Notes under the pieces: generated by a model | What the model was told of the DNA's origin: nothing | What the model saw: the letters and a program-made list of their open reading frames with translations, nothing else | The model's database searches: none | Shown here: piece after piece, positions 51,189 to 59,575 of the stretch | Layout of the letters: every line of letters begins with the position of its first letter | How positions within the stretch are numbered: position 1 is the stretch's first letter | Assembly: GCF_900143545.1 (NCBI RefSeq) | Contig: NZ_FREV01000004.1 | Span: 434,001-498,000 of the forward strand | Length of the DNA stretch: 64,000 bases | Direction: 5' to 3' | Source of the DNA: Loktanella sp. Alg231-35 | Lineage (GTDB): Bacteria; Pseudomonadota; Alphaproteobacteria; Rhodobacterales; Rhodobacteraceae | Program-made: the position numbers and the translations under genes

Positions 51189-53642
51189 ATGGCTGATTTC
51201 CCGACCACTGCGCGTGTTGTGATTATTGGTGGCGGTGTTGTGGGGGTATCAACCCTCTATCATCTGGCCAAGAAAGGCTGGACCGATTGCGTCTTGCTGG
51301 AGAAAAACGAATTGACTGCCGGGTCAACCTGGCATGCCGCAGGCAACTGCCCGTCGTTCAGCACCTCATGGGCGGTGATGAACATGCAGCGCTATTCGCT
51401 GAACCTTTATAAAGGGCTCGCCGACGAGGTTGATTATCCGATGAACTACCACGTCACCGGATCAATCCGGCTGGCACATTCCAAAGAGCGCATGCAAGAG
51501 TTTGCCCGCGCCATGGGCATGGCAAATTATCAGGGTTTGAACCTGAAGTTGATGACGCCAGATGAAGCCCAAGAGATGTATCCGTTCCTCGAGACGCATG
51601 ATCTGGAAGGCACACTTTATGACCCCGATGATGGTGACATCGACCCCGCACAGCTGACGCAGGCGCTGGCCAAAGGGGCCCGCCAGATGGGCGCCAAGAT
51701 CGAGCGGTTTTGTAGTGCGACAGGTGTGACGCAGCACCCCAACGGCACATGGACGGTACATACGGAAAAAGGCGACATCGACTGCGAGAAAGTCGTGAAT
51801 GCGGGCGGATATTATGCCCAGCGCATTGGCGAATGGTTCAAGCCCTACGGTGGGCGCACCGTGCCAATGGTCACGATGTCCCACCAGTACTTCCTGACCG
51901 ACGAGATACCCGAGCTGAAGGAATGGTCGGAAAAGAACGGCGGCAAAGTACCTTTGCTGCGCGATGTGGATAGCTCTTACTATCTGCGCCAGGACAAGAA
52001 CGGGCTGAACCTTGGCCCTTATGAACTGAATTGCAAGGCGCATTGGGTGACGCCGGACGATCCGCAACCCGATGACTTCAGCTTCCAGCTTTACCCCGAC
52101 GATCTTGAGCGGTTGGAATGGTATATCGAAGACGCCATGGCGCGCGTGCCGCTCCTTGGCACTGCGGGTGTTGGGCGTGTCATCAACGGTCCGATCCCCT
52201 ATGCCCCCGATGGCCTGCCGCTGGTCGGCCCCATGCCCGGCGTCAAAAATGCCTTTGAGGCCTGCGTCTTTACCTTTGGCATCACCCAAGGCGGTGGCGC
52301 GGGCAAGGTTGCGGCCGAATGGATTGTCGATGGTCAGACCGAATGGGACATGTGGGCCATCGATCCGCGCCGCTATACCGATTACACCGATCAGGACTAT
52401 TGTCACCAGAAAGCTCTGGAAGTTTACGGCCACGAGTATGGCATGCATTTCCCCCACAAGATGTGGCCGGCAGGCCGCGACAAAAAGCTGTCGCCCGTCG
52501 ATGCCAAGGTTCGGGAACTGGGCGGCCAGATGGGGCCCTATAACGGCTGGGAACGCGCCAACTGGTATGCCAAAGACGGTGACGACACCTCGATCGAAGC
52601 GACCGAGACATGGGACCGTAACGGCCCATGGCAGCCGCGTGTGAAAGAGGAATGCGAAGCGGTGCGCGATGGCGTTGGCGTTCTGGACCTGCCCGGCTTC
52701 TCGCGGTTCGACCTTTCAGGCGAAGGTGCTGCCGAGTTCTTGCGCACCCGCATTGCAGGTGCATTGCCCAAGGTCGGCCGCATGAACCTTGCATACTTTG
52801 CTGATGACCGGGGCCGCATCCTGACCGAGATGTCGGTGATGCGCCATGACGACGATCAGTTCACGCTGATCACCGCTGCCTCTGCGCAATGGCATGATTT
52901 TGAGGTGCTCAGTGATTTGCTACCCGAAGGGCTGGTGCTGACGGATCGCACCACAGAATTCTCAACCCTTATCGTGACTGGGCCGAAGGCGCGTGATCTG
53001 TTTGCCAGTCTGGGAACCGAGGCCGATCTGTCAACTGGGTGGCTGAGCCATCAATCGGCAAAGGTTGCCGGTCTCGATTGCGCGCTCGCCCGCGTGAGCT
53101 TTGCCGGTGAATTGGGTTGGGAAATCCATGCTACCAACGCCAACATGCCCGCGCTTTATGACGCGGTACTGGGTGCCGGTGCTGTGCCATTTGGCATGTT
53201 TGCCCTCAACGCGCTGCGTCTTGAGAAAGGCTATCGCGCATGGAAAGGTGATCTGAGCACGGATTATTCGCTGCTTGAAGGTGGTCTGGACCGGTTCATC
53301 AAATTCGACAAACCACAGGATTTCCCCGGCAAGGCCGCACTTTTGTCTGAGAAACAGGCAGGCGTGGCCAAACGCTTTGTGACGATAACGTTGGATAATC
53401 CCGGCCCCGCGGATGCGCCCTACATGTCCACGATCTGGGTGGGCGATGACGTGGCGGGTGAAACCACTTCTGGCGGTTGGGGGTATCGTACGAATAAATC
53501 CATCGCCCTTGGCATGGTCCGCGCAGATGTGGCTGAACCGGGCACCAAGGTCGCCGTTGATATCTATGGTGAGCGTTATAGCGCGACCATTGAAAAAGAT
53601 CAGCCGCTTTGGGATCCGCAGAACGAACGGATCCGCGCCTGA
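51189..53642 (+). CDS. FAD/GcvT-fused dehydrogenase, dimethylglycine/sarcosine type (1)
   Basis: 817-residue two-part enzyme. The N-terminal DAO-type FAD domain has VVIIGGGVVGVSTLYHLAKK and His49 in AGSTWHAAG, the covalent flavin site of dimethylglycine dehydrogenase. The C-terminal half from about residue 430 is a GcvT-like folate domain (YNGWERANWYA, FRTRIAG-type strands, GELGWEIHATN, NALRLEKGYRAW). The family oxidises an N-methyl group and passes the carbon to tetrahydrofolate. It shares the layout with the gene at 56007 but is clearly divergent, so the two probably act on different methylated glycines. Its stop overlaps the next start (TGATG). Confidence 0.9.
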   Translation: MADFPTTARVVIIGGGVVGVSTLYHLAKKGWTDCVLLEKNELTAGSTWHAAGNCPSFSTSWAVMNMQRYSLNLYKGLADEVDYPMNYHVTGSIRLAHSKERMQEFARAMGMANYQGLNLKLMTPDEAQEMYPFLETHDLEGTLYDPDDGDIDPAQLTQALAKGARQMGAKIERFCSATGVTQHPNGTWTVHTEKGDIDCEKVVNAGGYYAQRIGEWFKPYGGRTVPMVTMSHQYFLTDEIPELKEWSEKNGGKVPLLRDVDSSYYLRQDKNGLNLGPYELNCKAHWVTPDDPQPDDFSFQLYPDDLERLEWYIEDAMARVPLLGTAGVGRVINGPIPYAPDGLPLVGPMPGVKNAFEACVFTFGITQGGGAGKVAAEWIVDGQTEWDMWAIDPRRYTDYTDQDYCHQKALEVYGHEYGMHFPHKMWPAGRDKKLSPVDAKVRELGGQMGPYNGWERANWYAKDGDDTSIEATETWDRNGPWQPRVKEECEAVRDGVGVLDLPGFSRFDLSGEGAAEFLRTRIAGALPKVGRMNLAYFADDRGRILTEMSVMRHDDDQFTLITAASAQWHDFEVLSDLLPEGLVLTDRTTEFSTLIVTGPKARDLFASLGTEADLSTGWLSHQSAKVAGLDCALARVSFAGELGWEIHATNANMPALYDAVLGAGAVPFGMFALNALRLEKGYRAWKGDLSTDYSLLEGGLDRFIKFDKPQDFPGKAALLSEKQAGVAKRFVTITLDNPGPADAPYMSTIWVGDDVAGETTSGGWGYRTNKSIALGMVRADVAEPGTKVAVDIYGERYSATIEKDQPLWDPQNERIRA

Positions 53643-54097
53643 TGCTGACCGCCCCGATGAAAGACCTGATCGCCACGTTCCCCTTGGGGTTCGTGGCCTC
53701 AGTGACGTCTGAGGGTGCGCCAGCCGTTTCGCCCAAAGGCACGTTTTTGATCCTCGACGATGAAACGCTGGCCTATGGTGACATCCGCTCTCCGGGCACA
53801 CGGGCCAATCTTGCGGCCAACCCGGCCGTTGAAGTGAATTTCGTCGATCCATTCAAGCGCAAGGCCGTGCGTGTGACCGGCACGGCCACTATCCATATGA
53901 AAGGCGGAGACCAGTTTGCACAACTGCACCCGCGCTGGCCCGAGGTTTTTGGTTCCCTGTCCGCCCGCATCGGCGCGATTGTTGAAATCAAAATCACGGC
54001 AGCAAGTGAAATCTGGACGCCGCCGTATGATGATGGCATCACCGAAGACGAGATGATCACGACCTATGTCGCGAAGTTCGGGGCGCTTTATTCATGA
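53642..54097 (+). CDS. FMN split-barrel (pyridoxamine 5'-phosphate oxidase-like) protein
   Basis: 151 residues of the PNPOx-like fold: LIATFPLGFVASVTSEGAPAVSPKGTF, then LAYGDIRSPGTRANLAANP and VRVTGTATIH. Likely a flavin- or heme-binding oxidoreductase of unknown substrate. It starts inside the stop of the dehydrogenase gene (1-nt overlap) and overlaps the homocysteine methyltransferase by 4 nt, so it belongs to the amine cluster. Confidence 0.85.
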   Translation: MLTAPMKDLIATFPLGFVASVTSEGAPAVSPKGTFLILDDETLAYGDIRSPGTRANLAANPAVEVNFVDPFKRKAVRVTGTATIHMKGGDQFAQLHPRWPEVFGSLSARIGAIVEIKITAASEIWTPPYDDGITEDEMITTYVAKFGALYS

Positions 54098-54972
54098 CAG
54101 ATATCATTCTTCTCGACGGCGGTATGGGCCAGGAACTGGTCCATCGCGCCGGCGACAACCCGACGCCGCTGTGGTCCACCCAAGTTATGATTAATCACCC
54201 CGGCATGGTGGCGGCCGTGCATAACGATTACGTCTCAGCCGGTGCCACGGTGCATACCACCAATACCTATGCCATCCTGCGGGATCGTTTGGAGGGCACC
54301 CCGTTTGAAGGGCAATTCGAGGCCCTGCATGCGGCTGCGATCAAAGAAGCCGCGGGCGTTGGCGTTGTTGCAGGGTCACTAGGGCCTTTGGGCGCATCTT
54401 ACCGTCCTGACCTGATGCCACCACATGACACCGCCGTCGCCATCTACAAGGAGGTCGTCGATCAGCTGGCACCCCATGTGGACGTGCTGATCTGTGAAAC
54501 GGTGGCCTCTGTTGCCCATGCCCGCGCCATTTTGGAAGCGACGGCCGGAGCGGGCAAACCTGTTTGGCTGGCGCTCACGGTACAGGATGAGGACGGCACG
54601 CGCCTGCGGTCAGGCGAGCCAGTGGCAGACGTGCTGCCCCATGCCCGACAGGCCGCTGCGCTACTGGCCAATTGTTCATCACCCGAGGCGATCACGGCTG
54701 CGATCGAAGTACTGGCCAAGGGTGATCTGCCTTTTGGTGGCTATGCGAACGGGTTCGTTAAGATTGCCGACGGGTTCCTGACCGACAAACCCACCGTAGA
54801 TGCACTGACCGCACGTGAGGATCTGGGGCCAGAGGCCTATGCCGTCTTCGCCATGAACTGGATCGCACAAGGCGCCACTATCGTGGGTGGATGTTGCGAG
54901 GTCGGGCCCGCGCATATCGCAGAACTGGCCCATCAGATCAGGGCAGCGGGCCACAACATCGTTGCGCCATGA
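54094..54972 (+). CDS. Homocysteine S-methyltransferase family protein
   Basis: 292-residue zinc methyltransferase barrel. The N-terminal ILLDGGMGQEL is typical, and the metal cysteines are in LLANCSSPEAI and TIVGGCCEVGPAHI. Members transfer methyl groups from betaine or S-methylmethionine to homocysteine. Placed among dimethylglycine/sarcosine dehydrogenase-like genes, a betaine-homocysteine methyltransferase role (making dimethylglycine) is the natural reading, but selenocysteine or S-methylmethionine enzymes look alike. Overlaps both neighbours by 4 nt. Confidence 0.9.
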   Translation: MTDIILLDGGMGQELVHRAGDNPTPLWSTQVMINHPGMVAAVHNDYVSAGATVHTTNTYAILRDRLEGTPFEGQFEALHAAAIKEAAGVGVVAGSLGPLGASYRPDLMPPHDTAVAIYKEVVDQLAPHVDVLICETVASVAHARAILEATAGAGKPVWLALTVQDEDGTRLRSGEPVADVLPHARQAAALLANCSSPEAITAAIEVLAKGDLPFGGYANGFVKIADGFLTDKPTVDALTAREDLGPEAYAVFAMNWIAQGATIVGGCCEVGPAHIAELAHQIRAAGHNIVAP

Positions 54973-55913
54973 CCGACCTGCAGGTATTTGATATCTTCGT
55001 TGCCGAAGGATTCGTACTGACAGAGTTTACTGGCATTGTCGAAGTGCTGCGGCTTGCCAACCGGATCAATGGCACACCCGTTTTTGAGTGGCACTACAGG
55101 TCTTGGCACGGCGGTCCCATTGCATGCAGCAGCGCCGCTGTGATCGAAACAACTCCACTGCCAAGCCGCCCCGAGGCAGATTATCTGTTTGTGATCGGCA
55201 ACTCCGATCCCGCCTGCCCGGCACTCTCTATGGGTAACAGTCTGGCCAATTACACCAGCCGTCAGGCGCGGGTTGTCCTGCTTGCCGAGGCTGCTAGCCG
55301 CTATATCGCAGAGCACAAAGGCGACCCCCGCAGTCACACCACCCATTGGGAAAACCGCGCCGTGCTGATGGAGAGGCTGGGCCTGTTTGAGACCAAAGCC
55401 ACGCTGGCCGTAGACGGCGGCGCGATCATCACCTGTGCGGGCATGGGGGCGACATTCGACATCGCATTGTCGATTGCGAGCCAACATATCTCTGCTGCGA
55501 CGATGATGACCGTCGCCGATGTGCTGCTGCATGAACGGGTCCGGCATTTTAACACCTTGCAACCATTTTCGGGTCGCGAAGTATCATCAACCGGAGACAC
55601 AGCATTGGACGCCTGTATCGCCCTGATGAAGGACAACATGGAATTCGCCCTGCCCATCACCGAAGTGGCCCAACGCGCCAAGCTGTCCAAACGCTCGCTC
55701 GAACGCAAGTTCAACCGTGTACTCAAAACCACGCCCAACGGCTATTATCGTGGGCTGCGCCTGACGAAGGCCAACAATCTGTTGCTCAATACCGACCTGC
55801 GCATCAATGAGATCGGGTTGGCCTGCGGCTTTCCCAGTGGCTTTACCACAATCTACCGCCAGGCCTTTGGCATGACGCCAAATGCAGCGCGCAAGAAAGG
55901 TCGGCCCAAATAG
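54969..55913 (+). CDS. GlxA-type AraC transcriptional regulator
   Basis: 314 residues: an N-terminal DJ-1/PfpI-like domain (LQVFDIFVAEGFVLTEFTGIVEVLR, AIITCAGMGATFDIALSI) and a C-terminal AraC double HTH (ITEVAQRAKLSKRSLERKF, INEIGLACGFPSGFTTIYRQAFG). This is the architecture of GbdR, the glycine betaine/dimethylglycine-responsive activator. The ATG at 54969 overlaps the methyltransferase stop by 4 nt. It sits between the two dehydrogenase genes and is the best candidate for controlling them. Confidence 0.9.
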   Translation: MTDLQVFDIFVAEGFVLTEFTGIVEVLRLANRINGTPVFEWHYRSWHGGPIACSSAAVIETTPLPSRPEADYLFVIGNSDPACPALSMGNSLANYTSRQARVVLLAEAASRYIAEHKGDPRSHTTHWENRAVLMERLGLFETKATLAVDGGAIITCAGMGATFDIALSIASQHISAATMMTVADVLLHERVRHFNTLQPFSGREVSSTGDTALDACIALMKDNMEFALPITEVAQRAKLSKRSLERKFNRVLKTTPNGYYRGLRLTKANNLLLNTDLRINEIGLACGFPSGFTTIYRQAFGMTPNAARKKGRPK

Positions 55914-55967
55914 CAGATTTGCGCCAATAGTGACGCATTCAAATCATTCCCAATCAGACTCAGATGG

Positions 55968-55980
55968 CACAAGTCTTGTG
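55968..55980. promoter_or_regulatory. Perfect inverted repeat upstream of dehydrogenase 2
   Basis: CACAAG-T-CTTGTG, a perfect 6-bp inverted repeat 26 nt before the start codon, in the 93-nt gap after the AraC regulator. It may be an operator or a leader hairpin; AraC-type activators usually bind direct repeats, so another factor is possible. Confidence 0.4.
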
Positions 55981-56006
55981 TTAACTCTCTAAAGGATTTC
56001 CAAGTC

Positions 56007-58451
56007 ATGGCTTCTCTCCCATCCCATGCCCGCGTTGTGATTATTGGCGGCGGCGTGATCGGCTGCTCGGTGGCCTATCATCTGGCCAAACTGGGGTGGA
56101 AAGACGTGGTGCTGCTGGAGCGAAAACAGCTGACATCCGGCACAACCTGGCATGCCGCCGGTCTGATTGCGCAGCTGCGCGCAACTGCGAATATGACCAA
56201 GCTGGCGAAGTACTCTCAAGAACTCTATGGCAATCTTGAGACCGAAACCGGGGTTGCCACCGGGTTCAAGCGATGCGGGTCAATGACAGTGGCCCTGACC
56301 GAAGAACGCAAGGAAGAGATTTTCCGCCAAGCCGGTATGGCGCGCGCCTTTGGCGTTGAGGTGGAAGAGATTTCACCCAAAGAGGTCAAGAACCGCTATG
56401 AACACCTGAATATCGAAGGGGTAAAGGCAGGGGTCTATCTGCCGCTCGATGGTCAAGGCGATCCGGCCAACATCGCATTGGCCCTGGCCAAGGGCGCAAG
56501 GTTGAACGGTGCTGTTGTAGCAGAACGCACCAAAGTCACAGGCATCAACCGCGATGGTCGCCGGGTCAAATCTGTTGATTGGGCGACGGGCGACGATCAG
56601 GGCACCATGACCTGTGACATGATCGTGAACTGTGCGGGTATGTGGGGCCACGAAGTAGGGCGCATGGCCGGTGTCAACGTCCCGCTGCATGCCTGCGAGC
56701 ATTTCTATATCGTGACCGAGGCCATTGCGGGCCTGACCCAGATGCCGGTTCTGCGTGTCCCCGACGAATGTGCCTACTACAAAGAAGATGCAGGAAAAAT
56801 GCTGCTGGGGGCGTTTGAACCCAACGCCAAGCCCTGGGCGATGAAGGGCATCCCTGACGATTTCGAGTTTGACCAACTGCCCGAGGATTTCGACCACTTT
56901 GAGCCGATCCTTGAATCCGCCGTTGACCGTATGCCCATGCTGGCCGAGGCGGGTATCCACACGTTCTTTAACGGGCCAGAGAGCTTTACGCCCGATGATG
57001 CTTACCACCTTGGTCTGGCGCCAGAGATGGATAATGTCTGGGTCGCTGCCGGTTTCAATTCTATCGGCATCCAATCCGCCGGTGGCGCTGGCATGGCCCT
57101 GTCGCAATGGATGGATGCAGGCGAAAAACCGTTCGATCTGGGCGATGTGGATATCAGCCGGATGCAGCCATTTCAGGGCAACAAGACCTATCTGTTTGAA
57201 CGGTCCAAGGAAACGCTGGGCCTGCTTTATGCTGACCACTTCCCCTTTCGCCAGAAGGCCACCGCACGCGGTATTCGGCGTACGCCCTTCCACCAGCATT
57301 TGTTGGATCAGGGCGCCGTGATGGGCGAAATCGCTGGCTGGGAACGTGCCAACTGGTTTGCCAATGACGGGCAGGCACCGGAGTATGAATACTCTTGGAA
57401 GCGTCAGAACTTCTTTGGCAATGTCGCCGCTGAGGTCAACGCGATCCGCACCAATGTCGGCATGTATGACATGTCCTCTTTTGGCAAGATAAGGGTCGAG
57501 GGTCGCGATGCGATGGCCTTTCTTAACTACGTGGGCGGCGGCGATTATGACGTGCCTGTAGGCAAGATCGTCTATACCCAGTTTCTAAACAGCAAAGGCG
57601 GGATCGAGGCGGATGTGACCGTCACCCGCATTTCAGAGCTGTGTTATCTGGTGGTCACCCCTGCGGCGACGCGTCTAGCCGATCAGGTCTGGATGCAGCG
57701 CCATGTCGGCGACTTCAACGTCGTCATCACCGATGTGACCGCAGGCGAAGGTGTCCTGGCCGTGATGGGCCCTAACAGCCGCAAACTGCTACAGGCCGTT
57801 TCACCCGCTGATTTCAGCAATGACGTGAACCCTTTCGGCACTGCGCAAGAGATCGAGATCGGCATGGGGATGGCCCGCGTCCACCGTGTGACTTACGTAG
57901 GTGAACTGGGTTGGGAGATTTACATCTCTGCCGACATGGCGGGCCATGTGTTCGAAACTTTGCATGAGGCAGGTCAGGACATGGGGCTCAAACTCTGCGG
58001 GATGCATATGATGGATGCCGCACGGATGGAAAAAGGGTTCCGCCACTTTGGTCATGATATCACGTCAGAAGATCATGTGCTGGAAGCGGGGCTTGGCTTT
58101 GCCGTCAAAACCGACAAGCCCGCGTTCATTGGCCGGGATGCGGTGCTGCGTAAACGCCAAGAGGGCCTTCAACGACGTCTGGTGCAGTTCAAACTGACCG
58201 ACCCAGAGCCGCTGTTGTATCACAATGAACCGATTGTCCGGGACGGGCAGACGGTTGGCTATCTGTCATCCGGGGGTTATGGCCACCACGTTGGGGCCGC
58301 CATCGGCATGGGCTATGTGCCTTGCGAAGGCGAAAGCGTGGCAGACATGCTGGCCAGTGACTATGAGATCGACGTCATGGGCACGCGGGTGAAGGCTGAA
58401 GCGCAAACCAAACCATTTTATGACCCCAAAAGTGAGCGCGTGAAGGTCTAA
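56007..58451 (+). CDS. FAD/GcvT-fused dehydrogenase, dimethylglycine/sarcosine type (2)
   Basis: 814 residues with the same build as the enzyme at 51189: FAD site VVIIGGGVIGCSVAYHLAKL, covalent-flavin His49 in SGTTWHAAG, and a C-terminal GcvT-like folate domain (GWERANWFAND, SFGKIRVEGRDAMAFL, GELGWEIYISADMAGH, DAARMEKGFRHFGHD). Likely oxidises dimethylglycine or sarcosine. AAAGGA is about 10 nt before the ATG. The tail of the cluster ends here; only a broken gene and a mobile element follow. Confidence 0.9.
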   Translation: MASLPSHARVVIIGGGVIGCSVAYHLAKLGWKDVVLLERKQLTSGTTWHAAGLIAQLRATANMTKLAKYSQELYGNLETETGVATGFKRCGSMTVALTEERKEEIFRQAGMARAFGVEVEEISPKEVKNRYEHLNIEGVKAGVYLPLDGQGDPANIALALAKGARLNGAVVAERTKVTGINRDGRRVKSVDWATGDDQGTMTCDMIVNCAGMWGHEVGRMAGVNVPLHACEHFYIVTEAIAGLTQMPVLRVPDECAYYKEDAGKMLLGAFEPNAKPWAMKGIPDDFEFDQLPEDFDHFEPILESAVDRMPMLAEAGIHTFFNGPESFTPDDAYHLGLAPEMDNVWVAAGFNSIGIQSAGGAGMALSQWMDAGEKPFDLGDVDISRMQPFQGNKTYLFERSKETLGLLYADHFPFRQKATARGIRRTPFHQHLLDQGAVMGEIAGWERANWFANDGQAPEYEYSWKRQNFFGNVAAEVNAIRTNVGMYDMSSFGKIRVEGRDAMAFLNYVGGGDYDVPVGKIVYTQFLNSKGGIEADVTVTRISELCYLVVTPAATRLADQVWMQRHVGDFNVVITDVTAGEGVLAVMGPNSRKLLQAVSPADFSNDVNPFGTAQEIEIGMGMARVHRVTYVGELGWEIYISADMAGHVFETLHEAGQDMGLKLCGMHMMDAARMEKGFRHFGHDITSEDHVLEAGLGFAVKTDKPAFIGRDAVLRKRQEGLQRRLVQFKLTDPEPLLYHNEPIVRDGQTVGYLSSGGYGHHVGAAIGMGYVPCEGESVADMLASDYEIDVMGTRVKAEAQTKPFYDPKSERVKV

Positions 58452-58679
58452 GGCCCACGGTCCCAAAACATGCGGCCGGGTGGTCTGTGAGGCTAATGGT
58501 ATGACTGCACCTCGTAAATATCGTTTTCACAAGGCAACACTGGGCGATCTCGTCTCGTTCAAAGGTGCTCCTGCTATTGCGACGGGCCTGTTGCAACCAA
58601 GTTAAAATGTCACTGGTTGTGCAAAGCAGGAATGTCACCAAAGAGTGGGACGGTAGCAAAGCCTGACAGGGCGGAGACC

Positions 58680-59021
58680 TCACATATCGCAACTCTGGCT
58701 GGCTTTGCGGCTTTTGTGGTAACGCTCGATCCATTCTTCAGCCTGGCTTTGAGAAATTCCGAGATTCCTGCTCAGCTTCAAGGCAAATGAACAGTCTGTC
58801 CTTGTTGGCCGTATCCTGCAGAGCACTGCTACATGCCGCATTCTTGCGTCTGGATAATCGTCAAAGAATGCGCCAAATTCGTGAAGCTCCATACCCCAGT
58901 GAACTCTAAGAGCCTTTCGGATGTACATCTCATCGTGGCCGTCATCTTCCAAACGCTTGCAGTATGAATGGCGGGTTTCCGTGTCAGTGGGATATAGAAA
59001 TCTGTAGTTAGGCGATGTCAT
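58680..59021 (-). CDS. Unknown small protein carried by the insertion element (1)
   Basis: 113 residues: YRFLYPTDTETRHSYCKRLE at the N terminus, then DEMYIRKALRVHWGMELHEF and a C-terminal helix LGISQSQAEEWIERYHKSRK that may be helix-turn-helix-like. It overlaps the second small gene by 4 nt (ATGA), so the two are co-translated. More A+T-rich than the surrounding chromosome. No family recognised and no transposase motif (DDE) visible. Confidence 0.55.
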   Translation of the reverse strand: MTSPNYRFLYPTDTETRHSYCKRLEDDGHDEMYIRKALRVHWGMELHEFGAFFDDYPDARMRHVAVLCRIRPTRTDCSFALKLSRNLGISQSQAEEWIERYHKSRKASQSCDM

Positions 59022-59320
59022 ATAATTACCTTGATATCTGAAGCTTCCGGTTGCAATGCAGCTTTGTCAGCCTCGGCTTGGCGTTCCAGCCGTTTCTTCT
59101 CGTAGTATCCTTCCATCTTTGACGGAGCGCCGGGAGGACGACGCACAGTCTTTTTATACCCATTTTTTGCACTGACAGGTTTGACCCTTGGCTTTGGTGC
59201 AGCCTTGTCCTGTTCTTGCTTAATATGAGCCAGCACGGCACCAAGGCACTTGTTCTCGGTTATGGCTGCATGGGTGATCCGCCGTTCTGGGTTGAGGATT
59301 ACAAGGGGAAAGCATCCCAT
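59018..59320 (-). CDS. Unknown small basic protein carried by the insertion element (2)
   Basis: 100 residues, strongly basic in the middle (KPRVKPVSAKNGYKKTVRRP, YYEKKRLERQAEADK), which suggests nucleic-acid binding. It is the upstream gene of the pair and starts just inside the right end of the element. Family unknown. It could be a remnant of the element's own machinery or a passenger. Confidence 0.5.
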   Translation of the reverse strand: MGCFPLVILNPERRITHAAITENKCLGAVLAHIKQEQDKAAPKPRVKPVSAKNGYKKTVRRPPGAPSKMEGYYEKKRLERQAEADKAALQPEASDIKVII

Positions 59321-59534
59321 GTCTGCTCTCGCTGCCTGTTATCGTTGGCGAGGAGAGTGACATGCCTGAATTACACATGGGTGACATTTTAGCTTTGCTG
59401 CTAAACGGGCCCAATCCGGACAATGCGCGTGCAATCGCTGTCTACAAGGAACTGGGTTTCGTACCTGCTGGGCCGCCGCAGAACACACAATGGGCCTTAA
59501 TCTTGCCCATGATCACCAAGGCCTGAACAGTAGC

Positions 59535-59558
59535 GGCAGTAGCTTTCGCGCTACTGCC
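59535..59558. terminator. Strong hairpin between the GNAT remnant and ctpA
   Basis: GGCAGTAGC-TTTCGC-GCTACTGCC, a perfect 9-bp stem in the 49-nt gap at which ctpA (minus) and the GNAT remnant (plus) converge. There is no clear T tract, but the position and strength favour a bidirectional terminator. Confidence 0.6.
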
Positions 59559-59575
59559 ATTCCCGCATTTCAACC

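Larger units (their letters stand above)
58589..59405. mobile_element. 817-bp insertion element with terminal inverted repeats and 6-bp target duplication
   Basis: The outer 25 nt are inverted repeats matching at 20 of 25 positions, with the shared core TAAAATGTCAC at 58603-58613 and 59381-59391. A second TGTCAC-containing block lies about 25 nt further in at both ends (58630-58638 and 59357-59365). CGGGCC flanks the element directly at 58583-58588 and 59406-59411. The left end begins TGT, as in many DDE-transposase elements; IS481-like ends come to mind but I could not check. It carries no recognisable transposase, only two small minus-strand genes, so it is probably non-autonomous. Confidence 0.75.
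58501..59526 (+). pseudogene. Decayed GNAT acetyltransferase, deleted and interrupted by an insertion element
   Basis: The start at 58501 (with GAGG upstream) encodes TAPRKYRFHKATLGDLVSF, a GNAT-like N terminus. This jumps to KGAPAIATG, normally near the C terminus, so about 100 codons of the middle are missing. At 58588 the 817-bp element breaks in, and after 59405 the end resumes as GPNPDNARAIAVYKELGF … LILPMITKA and a TGA at 59524-59526. Removing the element and one target copy leaves the two parts one base out of frame. The remnant resembles aminoglycoside 6'-acetyltransferase-like GNATs, but it cannot be functional. Confidence 0.75.

Noticed and set aside
59018-59320. Small basic protein of the insertion element as a transposase
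   Set aside because: At 100 residues it has no DDE, HUH, tyrosine or serine recombinase motif.
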